Source: a virus. From it: a stretch of 58,410 nucleotides of DNA. This document shows positions 33,565-41,610 of this stretch, in pieces. The notes below the pieces were generated by a model. That model was not told the origin of the DNA and searched no databases. It worked only from the letters and a program-made list of their open reading frames with translations. The stretch's first letter is position 1, and each line of letters begins with the position of its first letter. The position numbers were made by a program, and so were the translations under genes. Location: IMG/VR virus record IMGVR_UViG_3300035698_005597, positions 1-58,410 of that record; one strand, written 5' to 3'.

Positions 33565-33588
33565 AGGGGTAGAATTAATTCTACCCCT
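33565..33588 (-). terminator. Terminator overlapping the next transcript start
   Basis: Perfect palindrome AGGGGTAGAATT/AATTCTACCCCT followed on the minus strand by six T. It stops the vWA/J-domain operon. The promoter's -10 box (33594-33589) touches it, so helicase mRNA should begin inside the hairpin and escape it. Confidence 0.8.
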
Positions 33589-33617
33589 AATATACAATAT
33601 ATCAAACTAAAAGTCAA
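33589..33617 (-). promoter_or_regulatory. Sigma70-like promoter TTGACT-N17-TATATT
   Basis: TTGACT (33617-33612), TATATT (33594-33589). Lies between the vWA gene stop and the terminator and drives the helicase gene. Confidence 0.78.
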
Positions 33618-33620
33618 GAG

Positions 33621-34268
33621 TTATTTAATATCATCTTCGGTAAGAGCTGTATAACTCTTCATAGTATTACTATCTACTGAACTAGCACATCTAACCGTTG
33701 ATGAATATAAATTCATATTAGCAAATGCTGTTTTAGTTCCAATAGAAGTTGCGCCAAAATTAATACTATTGTGCTGAGACATACCTAGTGTTTGTCCTGT
33801 AGCCACAGCGTCCTGATTTGCCGCCAAATACATAAACTGCCAATTATATTTATCTTCTTGGTGTTTCACCATTTCTTTAACTTGATTAGCATTATACTCC
33901 ATACTAGCATTTTCATACCCATCAGTAAGAATTGCGATAATAACCTTTTCAGGTCTGTCGCTTTCAGGGGTATTTTGAAGCCTTTTACCAAGATTACTAA
34001 CAGACATACCTATAGCATCATTCAGTGCCGTTGTACCCCTAGGAAAATAAATGCTAGGAGTTATTTTCTCAACATTTTTGATGTCAACACTCTCATGTAT
34101 AACTTCATAATCAGAATCAAATAATGCCACAGTAATATTAGCATCCCCATCCAACTCTTTTTGTCCTTTGATGAATGAATTTATACCACCAATAGCATCA
34201 TCCATAATCATACCCATAGATCCCGAACGATCAAGCACACACACAATTTCGGTCAATCCTTTTTTCAT
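33621..34268 (-). CDS. TerY-like von Willebrand A protein
   Basis: 215 residues from ATG 34268 (AAGGAG upstream). A single vWA domain: VCVLDRSGSMG (MIDAS), FPRGTTALNDAIG with the metal threonine, and IIAILTDGYENAS. Length and motifs fit stand-alone TerY-like vWA proteins common in large phages. It probably binds a partner through a bound metal ion. In TerY-P systems such a protein acts with a kinase and a PP2C phosphatase, both of which exist at 16-19 kb, though not adjacent. Confidence 0.85.
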   Translation of the reverse strand: MKKGLTEIVCVLDRSGSMGMIMDDAIGGINSFIKGQKELDGDANITVALFDSDYEVIHESVDIKNVEKITPSIYFPRGTTALNDAIGMSVSNLGKRLQNTPESDRPEKVIIAILTDGYENASMEYNANQVKEMVKHQEDKYNWQFMYLAANQDAVATGQTLGMSQHNSINFGATSIGTKTAFANMNLYSSTVRCASSVDSNTMKSYTALTEDDIK

Positions 34269-34278
34269 AAACAACTCC

Positions 34279-34836
34279 TTAAAAGTTTTTATTTAGTGCC
34301 TCAAAGCACTGTTTCAAATATATAAATTTAGTGGTATCCCCACTCGACTTATCTGGGTGAAATGCAATAGCGAGTTTTCTAAACCGCTTTTTTAATTGGT
34401 TTTTTGTGTATGGGAAACCTAAACCCATAAATAATAGCAATTTCTTATCACTAGGATCTAATTTTTGGGCTACAACCTCATTAGCCATAATTTTGCGTCT
34501 CTCAATATTTTCTTCTGCATAAAAATACATAAGATCTAAAAATCGTTTGTGATGACAACTCGATGAAAAATATTTTATGCCTATTGATGAAATAGTAATC
34601 CCAAACATATTTTGCCATAATAAATTAGAATTGAATTTACCATTTGTCATTTCAGCTAATTTATCTATGAGTATCATAACACTATACACACACTGTTCGA
34701 AATGTTTAAATGTCATCCTATTAGGCACACCCAAACACACCTTAAAATCTAACACGATATTTTCCCGTATATCAAAATAATCATCAACATCAAAATTAGG
34801 AAAATTATATTTATTAATATAATAATTCGCATTCAT
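34279..34836 (-). CDS. Protein with C-terminal J-domain
   Basis: 185 residues. The last 65 residues form a DnaJ J-domain with YTKNQLKKRFRKLAIAFHPDK (HPD intact) and KQCFEALNK. The N-terminal 115 residues have no known domain. J-domains recruit and stimulate host DnaK, so this protein may direct DnaK to a phage substrate. Unusual in having the J-domain at the C-terminus. Ten bases upstream of the vWA gene. Confidence 0.85.
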   Translation of the reverse strand: MNANYYINKYNFPNFDVDDYFDIRENIVLDFKVCLGVPNRMTFKHFEQCVYSVMILIDKLAEMTNGKFNSNLLWQNMFGITISSIGIKYFSSSCHHKRFLDLMYFYAEENIERRKIMANEVVAQKLDPSDKKLLLFMGLGFPYTKNQLKKRFRKLAIAFHPDKSSGDTTKFIYLKQCFEALNKNF

Positions 34837-34845
34837 AATAAACCC

Positions 34846-35379
34846 CTAAATACTAGCAATATCCCAATCATCTTCTGTCGGGTATTGTAAATGGTACATT
34901 TCAATATATTTTTTGAGATATTTCCTAACCAATTTATAAATTTTTTTGGATTCTATTTCAGTATCACCACAATTACCCGCTACATTTAATATCGTGACAT
35001 TGTTCTCATGAAGAAATTCTACCACATCTAAAGTATATAAATTATTCCCGGTGATAACCTCATTTAAATTGACATCAAAATGAGGTTTATCATATTTATT
35101 TATAGCTTTTAGTGTGCATAACTCACCAGCACTATTGAAATTGAACGCAAATCTGATTGTAGCATCAGAATTCTTAGCATTCCAATTAGTTCTTGGTGCG
35201 TATTTGTCGCTAGTAGGGTGTTCTATTAGCCCTAATTTAGCTAGTTGTGGTTTAGCCCCAAATTTAGTTTTCCAACCATTTGGGACCATACCACCTGTTT
35301 GTAATCCTAAATCCATAGCAACTTTAAGACCAGCTAAATCCGCACCAAACTGTCCGCCTGATATAATCTTATGGATCAT
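34846..35379 (-). CDS. YpsA-type SLOG protein (molybdenum carrier-like)
   Basis: 177 residues. IISGGQFGADLAGLKVAMDLG and GGMVPNGWKTKFG match the start of the YpsA/putative molybdenum carrier family, and ILNVAGNCGDTE fits a later conserved strand. SLOG proteins bind nucleotide-derived ligands. Overlaps the next gene's stop by four bases. Confidence 0.8.
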   Translation of the reverse strand: MIHKIISGGQFGADLAGLKVAMDLGLQTGGMVPNGWKTKFGAKPQLAKLGLIEHPTSDKYAPRTNWNAKNSDATIRFAFNFNSAGELCTLKAINKYDKPHFDVNLNEVITGNNLYTLDVVEFLHENNVTILNVAGNCGDTEIESKKIYKLVRKYLKKYIEMYHLQYPTEDDWDIASI

Positions 35380-35729
35380 TCGTCCTCAGCCTCAACAAAT
35401 CTTTCCCGTTTATACGGATTTCTATGATTTTCACAATAATTAGAATATTCGAATAATCTTGGTATTAATGTTATTGTATACTCTTCGTCGCACCCATCAA
35501 GCCCACAAGTTCTAGTTATATCTTTAGCATAAAGTTCATTATGATCTATATTGATAATACCTTCACCTTTATTATCATTCTGCTTATATAGTTCTTTTCG
35601 ATATTTAGCCTTTCGGTGTTCATCACAATATTTAGCTTTACCTCTGCCAATGAACTCTACACCACATTTTGGAAATACACAAAATTTCTTTTTCAATTTT
35701 TGTGGTTTTCCTACTGACCGTTCTATCAT
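35376..35729 (-). CDS. Double zinc-finger protein
   Basis: 117 residues with two C-x4-C...C-x2-H modules: FCVFPKCGVEFIGRGKAKYC then DEH, and TCGLDGCDEEYT...NYCENH. These treble-clef-like fingers, basic N-terminus (KPQKLKKK) and size suggest nucleic acid or protein binding. Overlaps the SLOG gene. Confidence 0.65.
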   Translation of the reverse strand: MIERSVGKPQKLKKKFCVFPKCGVEFIGRGKAKYCDEHRKAKYRKELYKQNDNKGEGIINIDHNELYAKDITRTCGLDGCDEEYTITLIPRLFEYSNYCENHRNPYKRERFVEAEDE

Positions 35730-35738
35730 AAAATCTCC

Positions 35739-36632
35739 TCAATTATAAGATATAATTGGCTGTATCGCCATTTGTTTTCCGAGCTGTTTGTAATAATCTA
35801 TATATTTAACACCATCAAGTTTTAATTGTTTACTATCAGATGGGGCATCCCAATATTTAAATTTTATATTAGGTACACGATTACATATATATTCCATCAT
35901 TCGTAATTGATCCAATCTGCTCTGTGCTCTAGCTAAACCCCCACTAGAAGGCTTCATGTAATCGATCACCTGTGTAAGCCATCTACCTTTAGATACTTTA
36001 CTAAATGACGGTGTATACCCATCATAAAGCGTTCCTACTGCATGAATTTCTAATTCTTCACCATCAGAATACCACCCAAACATTTCCGCTTGTAATTTGG
36101 CTTCATTTAATGGGAAATTAGCATTACCTATACCCCCATCACTATACACCAACTGATTAACATGATCATTTATTTGACCAAAATATAATGGGGCAGCAAA
36201 AGAACGTTCTATTAAATCAACTAACCCAATATTTTTATTATCATCACGCCAACTCTTATAAAATATATTAGTGTCACTAACTAAGTCAACAGTAGTCATC
36301 ATTAATTTGGTTTTTACTTCCCCAAAAGTTATGTCTTCAGAAATATTAGACCATTCTTTTCTAAAATTATTTCTATCATATTTCGGTTTTTTGAAAAGCC
36401 CTCGTTTTTTAAATATTTTTTCGATCATTAGCGGGTATTTTTCTAATAAATCTGTCATAGATATATTACCTGAAGCTATCGCTGAAGCATTTATTGCCCC
36501 AACGGACGACCCTATAACTAAATCATAAACTTCATGAAGAGGTTTGCCATAACTTATTTCCAACATTTTAAGTACTTCTACTTGTGCCACGCCACGAACA
36601 CCCCCACCACTAAGACATAGTATTTTTTTCAT
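35739..36632 (-). CDS. Patatin-like phospholipase
   Basis: 297 residues from ATG 36632, giving the standard start MKKILCLSGGGVRGVAQVEVL (oxyanion hole GGGVRG). The nucleophile is in GSSVGAI and the catalytic aspartate in DGGIGNANFPL, so the Ser-Asp dyad is complete. It cleaves acyl esters of lipids. In phages such enzymes may remodel or damage host membrane, for lysis or virion release; the role here is inference. Start overlaps the preceding gene by 23 bases. Confidence 0.9.
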   Translation of the reverse strand: MKKILCLSGGGVRGVAQVEVLKMLEISYGKPLHEVYDLVIGSSVGAINASAIASGNISMTDLLEKYPLMIEKIFKKRGLFKKPKYDRNNFRKEWSNISEDITFGEVKTKLMMTTVDLVSDTNIFYKSWRDDNKNIGLVDLIERSFAAPLYFGQINDHVNQLVYSDGGIGNANFPLNEAKLQAEMFGWYSDGEELEIHAVGTLYDGYTPSFSKVSKGRWLTQVIDYMKPSSGGLARAQSRLDQLRMMEYICNRVPNIKFKYWDAPSDSKQLKLDGVKYIDYYKQLGKQMAIQPIISYN

Positions 36633-36891
36633 GTATCGTCCGTTCAATATAATATTCACACACATATAATGCTCGAAACCCACATTCTCGATGTTTTTCA
36701 CAAGTCTTGCAACAAGACACATTCCATTCATCTCTAAATTTTATAGCATTATTATAAACCCAATCCATAACGTAAGATTCGCCAGGGTCGTAACTTTGTC
36801 GTTCACCCTGACACCACTTATCAACATCAATTCTGCGTAGTTGTATTTCCATAAAATTCTTTTGATTAGAATCATTTTCTTTATTACACAT
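36610..36891 (-). CDS. Cysteine-rich small protein
   Basis: 93 residues. CCKTCEKHRECGFRALYVCEYY near the C-terminus holds five cysteines likely to bind metal, preceded by WCQGERQSYDPGESYVMDW. Overlaps the patatin gene start. No named family. Confidence 0.55.
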   Translation of the reverse strand: MCNKENDSNQKNFMEIQLRRIDVDKWCQGERQSYDPGESYVMDWVYNNAIKFRDEWNVSCCKTCEKHRECGFRALYVCEYYIERTIHEKNTMS

Positions 36892-36923
36892 AATTGTTCC
36901 CCCGTTAAGGGTTTAAAATTTAT

Positions 36924-37100
36924 TCACTCATTATTATATAACTCACAATCAGCATCTAAAGTATATTGATAGTCTAAATTATTTATCTCGCAATTGTCAC
37001 CTAAATTATCACCAATATTTTTTTTATTTTTAGATCTTGGTGTAATTTTCTTGATTCTTTTCATACCATCATTACTATAATTTCTGATTGTCTTACCCAA
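36924..37100 (-). CDS. Small protein with TTG start
   Basis: 58 residues starting at a TTG at 37100 (GKTIRNYSNDGMKRIKKI), with AGGAGC seven bases upstream, just after the nucleotidyltransferase stop. The basic N-terminal half and acidic C-terminal half look protein-like across the whole frame; starting at the internal ATG would waste the RBS. Function unknown. Confidence 0.45.
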   Translation of the reverse strand: MGKTIRNYSNDGMKRIKKITPRSKNKKNIGDNLGDNCEINNLDYQYTLDADCELYNNE

Positions 37101-37114
37101 AAGATAGCTCCTAT

Positions 37115-39115
37115 CTAAGATACTTTAATTAATTTTTCTAAATATGATAATTTCTCGTACACATCATCAGCACTAACAAATTCTCTTTGTTTAACAACTT
37201 GACCTGTATCGGTTCCGTACCATTCCTCAATAGTATTATTTAGAATATTTCTCAATTCGTCAATTCGAGGTCTAGTAGGCAATTTACAATCACCCGCCCT
37301 GTTATCTAAATAATTAAATTTTTCTGTTGTGTACTTACAAAAATCTTCCCAAGTACCCCACTCGCCATTACGCATAGCCTTACACGCGTCTTTATTACGC
37401 ATAAGATCTAATTCAGTCTGACCATCAAGCATCTGCATAAGGATGTCGATAAGACGGAGGATGTGATACGACATTTTACAATTACCTTGTATCGCAACTT
37501 TTCCATTTAATCTCGTAACAAGTGTATTATTAGGAACCTCGAAACACACGACATTCCCATTATATGGTTCGATAACAACACTACTATTTTTATTTTTATC
37601 ACTAATACACACAGCCATAGGAGTATATTCTTCAATATTTGTTAACACCTGATACATTATTGTTGGTTTACTAGCATAATTAGTGTTCTGTGTGTAAGGT
37701 TCCAATATATTAGATTCACACCCACACTGTATAGATAGCAATTGATACAAATCAGCTAATGATTTTAATGTACTATAATATATTTCCCTCCCATATTTAT
37801 TAATCGACCCATCCCCCAAAAACATACCCTTTCTGATAAGTCTGCTATCATGACTAGACATATTCAGCACAAATATAGGATAAGATTTGTGTACACTATA
37901 TCCCCAACAATCTTTTATATGACAACGTATGGCATCATTATGAGTTGACCATATAGTTTCTAACACGTTCCTCCCATCAATAACTCTACCATATGTATAT
38001 TTTTTAAATCCATAAGACTCTGGCATATTATCCATAATATCAAATACTTCTTGTTTACCGTTAGATGTCTGTACTATTCTAATGTCTTTAACCGCGCCAT
38101 CACGAAACCCCATCGTACCATCAGATAGATATAACCCAATTAAAATTAAAAAATCATCCTCGGTGTAAGGGACATCAACACTATTATTATTATTATTAGT
38201 AAACACATTTTTTATATGATACCAACTCCTACGTCTAGTATAACATTCTGTCATAGGGATTAATTCCCACTTAGAATCGTCATGATCATACGCATATGAT
38301 CGCTTACCACGATGACATTCTGACACAAGCATATTGTGTTTACCTGTAACTTTACATTCACTATACCGTGATTTTAAATGATATATTATATCACTACTTT
38401 TTATTATCTTATTAGTATAATATTGAAATTCTGAAACACCCTCACTATCAACTGTACATAATTTATCACTAACACCTACATCATCATATAATTTCCAACC
38501 ATTATTAGTTAAAAATTCGGTATCTTCGGAATAACAATCGTAGCCATACTCATCAAGCATAAACTGTCTCTTAGGGTTATCAGTTTTACCTCTATCAACA
38601 TTAGCTTTAATTCTATGAAACTGCGAATGCATATACCCTTTAAAAGCATGAAAACTCCTCATACTAATAAACTTAGATGCATTATCTTTAATTTCATAAA
38701 AAGCCGGATGAATATATTTAATGTTCTGTTTACGAACAAAAAGTGTCTCAACTAAATTTGGTGATCCTTTTAGTGCCGCTAGATAGAAAAAGCGAGTTAA
38801 TGCTCTCCACTCGGCTTCGACCTCTCTACCTTTATGAATAATGCGGTTTTGCGTACCTTTAAGCTCCTTGTTTTCCAATCTACCTGTCTGTGTATCAAAA
38901 CCTAAAACATAGCCGTAATTCTGTGGATATAGGTCGCTGTGCTTATCCATAAAAATCGACACGATATCGTAGTCCGAATCCTCATTATTCACACCATAAG
39001 CAAAACTACCCGCGATGATCTCATATAAGAGATTATCTTCAATAAACTTTTCTTGCTCATTAAATTTTGGTGAAAATTTATGAGTAAAAGTATCTTCAAT
39101 TTTATTCTTAGCCAT
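37115..39115 (-). CDS. Predicted nucleotidyltransferase interrupted by a LAGLIDADG intein
   Basis: 666 residues from ATG 39115 (GAGGGT upstream). The extein is a polymerase-beta-like nucleotidyltransferase of the RlaP type: IAGSFAYGVNNEDSDYDIV carries the GS and DxD active site; FHAFKGYMHSQ and the C-part KMSYHILRLIDIL follow. The intein begins at Cys194 (YGYD/CYSEDTEF) and ends GKVAIQGN/C, so 352 residues; the spliced extein is about 314 residues. Splicing occurs in the conserved YGYD-K-YHxxRL segment, needed for function. The substrate of this family is uncertain (RNA or nucleotide). Confidence 0.9.
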   Translation of the reverse strand: MAKNKIEDTFTHKFSPKFNEQEKFIEDNLLYEIIAGSFAYGVNNEDSDYDIVSIFMDKHSDLYPQNYGYVLGFDTQTGRLENKELKGTQNRIIHKGREVEAEWRALTRFFYLAALKGSPNLVETLFVRKQNIKYIHPAFYEIKDNASKFISMRSFHAFKGYMHSQFHRIKANVDRGKTDNPKRQFMLDEYGYDCYSEDTEFLTNNGWKLYDDVGVSDKLCTVDSEGVSEFQYYTNKIIKSSDIIYHLKSRYSECKVTGKHNMLVSECHRGKRSYAYDHDDSKWELIPMTECYTRRRSWYHIKNVFTNNNNNSVDVPYTEDDFLILIGLYLSDGTMGFRDGAVKDIRIVQTSNGKQEVFDIMDNMPESYGFKKYTYGRVIDGRNVLETIWSTHNDAIRCHIKDCWGYSVHKSYPIFVLNMSSHDSRLIRKGMFLGDGSINKYGREIYYSTLKSLADLYQLLSIQCGCESNILEPYTQNTNYASKPTIMYQVLTNIEEYTPMAVCISDKNKNSSVVIEPYNGNVVCFEVPNNTLVTRLNGKVAIQGNCKMSYHILRLIDILMQMLDGQTELDLMRNKDACKAMRNGEWGTWEDFCKYTTEKFNYLDNRAGDCKLPTRPRIDELRNILNNTIEEWYGTDTGQVVKQREFVSADDVYEKLSYLEKLIKVS
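37481..38536 (-). mobile_element. Intein with LAGLIDADG homing endonuclease
   Basis: 352 residues inside the nucleotidyltransferase. Block A CYSEDTEFLTNNGWKLYDD, block B VTGKHNMLVS (TxxH-like), two LAGLIDADG-like helices (LILIGLYLSDGTMG and IRKGMFLGDGSIN), block F VVCFEVPNNTLVTR and end AIQGN with Cys+1. The usual penultimate His is Gly, seen in a minority of inteins. The endonuclease motifs appear intact. Confidence 0.9.
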
Positions 39116-39125
39116 TAATATACCC

Positions 39126-39419
39126 TCACACTTCCTTATTAGTTTCATATGTATCTACAATTGTTTCTTTTATGCGCTTCCAAAAAGCTACAACTTGTTT
39201 CGATACAACATCGGAGGATGTGTTTTTAGATTCTTGGGCACGCTTAATCTTACTTTCTATCGACCATAATATCATTTCCAATGGAACAGTACCAGAAGTC
39301 AACGAATGTAAAAATTTACTATATTCAACTTTTAATGATGAGTCAGACATACGCATAAGTATCTCTCCCAAATCTTTAAACATGTTCTTAACGTTTTCTT
39401 GTTTTTCTTTTTGATCCAT
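39126..39419 (-). CDS. Hypothetical helical protein, 97 residues
   Basis: Almost entirely helical and charged (MDQKEKQENVKNMFKDLGEI and so on), no cysteine, possibly coiled coil. Start overlaps the stop of the metallophosphoesterase gene (TAATG type). Unknown function. Confidence 0.55.
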   Translation of the reverse strand: MDQKEKQENVKNMFKDLGEILMRMSDSSLKVEYSKFLHSLTSGTVPLEMILWSIESKIKRAQESKNTSSDVVSKQVVAFWKRIKETIVDTYETNKEV

Positions 39420-40219
39420 TATAATTTTAACTCCATAACTTTGCGATACAACATTATATGTTTACCATCTTTCGATGTCCAATTATCGTGCATATGTCCA
39501 AAGAAATGTCTTTTGAATATAAGCATACTATTTCCAAAAAACACTTCTTCCAAATAATCACTAACAGCATCTTTCTTAGCGTCGTAAAATTCGGTATCAA
39601 CATACTCATCAGCGATACGATCATACCAACCTTCTGGTGAACCAAATTCCTTAAAGTAATTATCTCTTATAGTATTCACATACTGAGTGATAATACGCTT
39701 TGGTGCTGTGTGAGTTAGCACATAATCAACTTTATTATCACACGCATACAAATGGGCTAATCCACTTTCAAATTCTTCATGTGATGGTATTTCTTCTTTC
39801 CACCAATTTATATGTGCTCTCCGAACATTTTTATCTATAGACTCCGCCCCACCCATAGTAAAGAACAATTTCCCATTAATCATATAAACTTTGCCGCGCT
39901 GAAGTATGAAAATCGAATCTGTGTATTTCCACACTTCCCCACCAAACATTTCAACTTTTGGTAATTCAAATATTCGCTCATAATTTTCATGATTGCCTAG
40001 AACAACAATAGTCGTATAGTTTCTAGATGATAACCATTCCACCCAATGTAGTTCATCTTTTTTAGATTCCCCATTATCCCATAGTAAACCAAAATCCCCT
40101 AACACTATAAGATAATCTTCTTTCGTCAAGTCTTTTTGTTCAGGGAATAATTTTGTGTTTAGTGTTGGGGTAATATCAATACTACCATGAAGATCCCCTG
40201 TCAAAAACATTCTACTCAT
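39419..40219 (-). CDS. Metallophosphoesterase
   Basis: 266 residues: FLTGDLHGSID (DxH), VLGDFGLLWDN (GD), VLGNHENYE (GNHE), VLTHTAP and FFGHMHDNW (GHxH). FTMGGAESIDK between them is typical of a large phage and bacterial family of unknown substrate. Start overlaps the upstream stop. Third such enzyme in the window. Confidence 0.87.
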   Translation of the reverse strand: MSRMFLTGDLHGSIDITPTLNTKLFPEQKDLTKEDYLIVLGDFGLLWDNGESKKDELHWVEWLSSRNYTTIVVLGNHENYERIFELPKVEMFGGEVWKYTDSIFILQRGKVYMINGKLFFTMGGAESIDKNVRRAHINWWKEEIPSHEEFESGLAHLYACDNKVDYVLTHTAPKRIITQYVNTIRDNYFKEFGSPEGWYDRIADEYVDTEFYDAKKDAVSDYLEEVFFGNSMLIFKRHFFGHMHDNWTSKDGKHIMLYRKVMELKL

Positions 40220-40854
40220 TATATCAGTTCCTCAAAAATAGATTCAACAAGATCGTTGATACACTTATCCACCGTACCACTGATAGATCCCTGACGATCA
40301 TATGTGTGCAACAACTCATTTTTCATAAACTGTGCCATTTCAGATTTCATAATAACACCACGCACAGTATCTTTATATAATAGATATTGCGGACACGATT
40401 TATCACAAGGATAATTTTCGCACTCACCAACAGAAGCTATAATAGACTTCACTTTATTATTAATGCTCATCGACCCGTGATCATATAATATGAATCTGGT
40501 CGATATATCTTCAAAGTGTTCACCATATCTAGGTGTATCATCAATATGTGTATCAATCTTATTAATATGACAGTATCTAGCTTTAGCCATATCCCATATA
40601 CCATCATCGAGTATTGGACCATTATCTGTCCATTCAATAGTAGCACCTATACTTTCAGCCCAATCAACTATCGAGAAGAAATGTGTGAATGCTATACCAA
40701 GCTTTGAGAGGTGATTTAAGAGTGTTTCGTCCTCAGATGCTCCTGTGATAATATGAACTTCATTACCGTCCGCTACGAGCTTCCTAGATATGTCTGAGAA
40801 GAACTTAGGGTCAAAGTCTATAACCCCATGAATATCTAAACCTATTTTTTTCAT
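40219..40854 (-). CDS. HAD-superfamily phosphatase-like protein
   Basis: 211 residues. IGLDIHGVIDFDP is HAD motif I in DxxGV form (second acidic residue replaced by His), VHIITGASED is motif II and HIDDTPRYGEHF is motif IV. A C-terminal region (about 140-211) has CENYPCDKSCPQYLL, a possible metal site. Because Asp10 in motif I is His here, activity may be altered. First gene after the terminator-promoter pair at 40872-40925. Confidence 0.72.
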   Translation of the reverse strand: MKKIGLDIHGVIDFDPKFFSDISRKLVADGNEVHIITGASEDETLLNHLSKLGIAFTHFFSIVDWAESIGATIEWTDNGPILDDGIWDMAKARYCHINKIDTHIDDTPRYGEHFEDISTRFILYDHGSMSINNKVKSIIASVGECENYPCDKSCPQYLLYKDTVRGVIMKSEMAQFMKNELLHTYDRQGSISGTVDKCINDLVESIFEELI

Positions 40855-40871
40855 TTTGATCCCACTAAAAA

Positions 40872-40893
40872 AGGAGATAATAATTTATCTCCT
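40872..40893 (-). terminator. Terminator overlapping the next transcript start
   Basis: AGGAGATAA/TTATCTCCT stem, loop TAAT, six T on the minus side. It stops the operon ending at 40929, while the promoter just behind it would start RNA at about 40890 within the stem. Confidence 0.8.
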
Positions 40894-40896
40894 CCT

Positions 40897-40925
40897 AATA
40901 TACCATATTAAAACTCATTTGTCAA
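40897..40925 (-). promoter_or_regulatory. Sigma70-like promoter TTGACA-N17-TATATT
   Basis: Consensus -35 TTGACA (40925-40920) and TATATT (40902-40897). Drives the HAD/metallophosphoesterase/nucleotidyltransferase operon. Confidence 0.8.
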
Positions 40926-40928
40926 TAG

Positions 40929-41603
40929 CTAATCCCATAAATGCATAAAAAACATTCCCCATAACCGAAAACCCTCAGATACATTCTGACACATGACATC
41001 ATATTTTTCCCTATCTATAACCCTATCACCAAACTCATCAACAATATACATACTAAATCTATCTTCCCATTGATTAGCAGAATAATCAAGACTATAATAT
41101 ATCTTTTCTAATATATTAACCCAAGCCTTAGTAGATTCATCAATATCATAAGTATCTTCTTCGAACCACTCATCTTTGAGTTCGCCATCAAAATACTGTG
41201 CCAAATCATTATCAACAATATAATCTTTATTTGTTAAACATGATGGGGCACCCATTGGTTCGTCATCAATAAATTTTCTTAATCGAGGTAGTGTGTGTGT
41301 CGCTACAGAATCACAAAGATTCCAACAATCTCTTCTGTCAAACCCATACTTAATTCGCCCAAAAACCTTAAACTTAAAGAATGAATGAATGCCATCTAAA
41401 ATATATTTCGTTTTATGGTATGGTTTTCCAACAAACTTTTTTAATTTATCCTTAAACATAATACAATCATAATGATCACACCCACCATCATCATTCAATA
41501 CTTCTCGATGTTTCTTCCATTCAGAAAATCCATCCTTATCTGATGGTATAAAGCAAGTGTTACCACCCAGATCGCGTTTGCAACTATCACATAAACTAGA
41601 CAT
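40929..41603 (-). CDS. Hypothetical protein with N-terminal CxxC
   Basis: 224 residues from ATG 41603 (AGAGGT upstream; the longer frame upstream only overlaps the previous gene). N-terminus MSSLCDSCKRDLGGNTCFIP and GGCDHYDC suggest a metal site. The middle has RRDCWNLCDSVATHTLPRL and the rest is acidic and aromatic. The pattern WNLCDSVATHTLPRLxxF recurs in large phage genomes as far as recalled, with no assigned role. Confidence 0.6.
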   Translation of the reverse strand: MSSLCDSCKRDLGGNTCFIPSDKDGFSEWKKHREVLNDDGGCDHYDCIMFKDKLKKFVGKPYHKTKYILDGIHSFFKFKVFGRIKYGFDRRDCWNLCDSVATHTLPRLRKFIDDEPMGAPSCLTNKDYIVDNDLAQYFDGELKDEWFEEDTYDIDESTKAWVNILEKIYYSLDYSANQWEDRFSMYIVDEFGDRVIDREKYDVMCQNVSEGFRLWGMFFMHLWD

Positions 41604-41610
41604 AATACCT

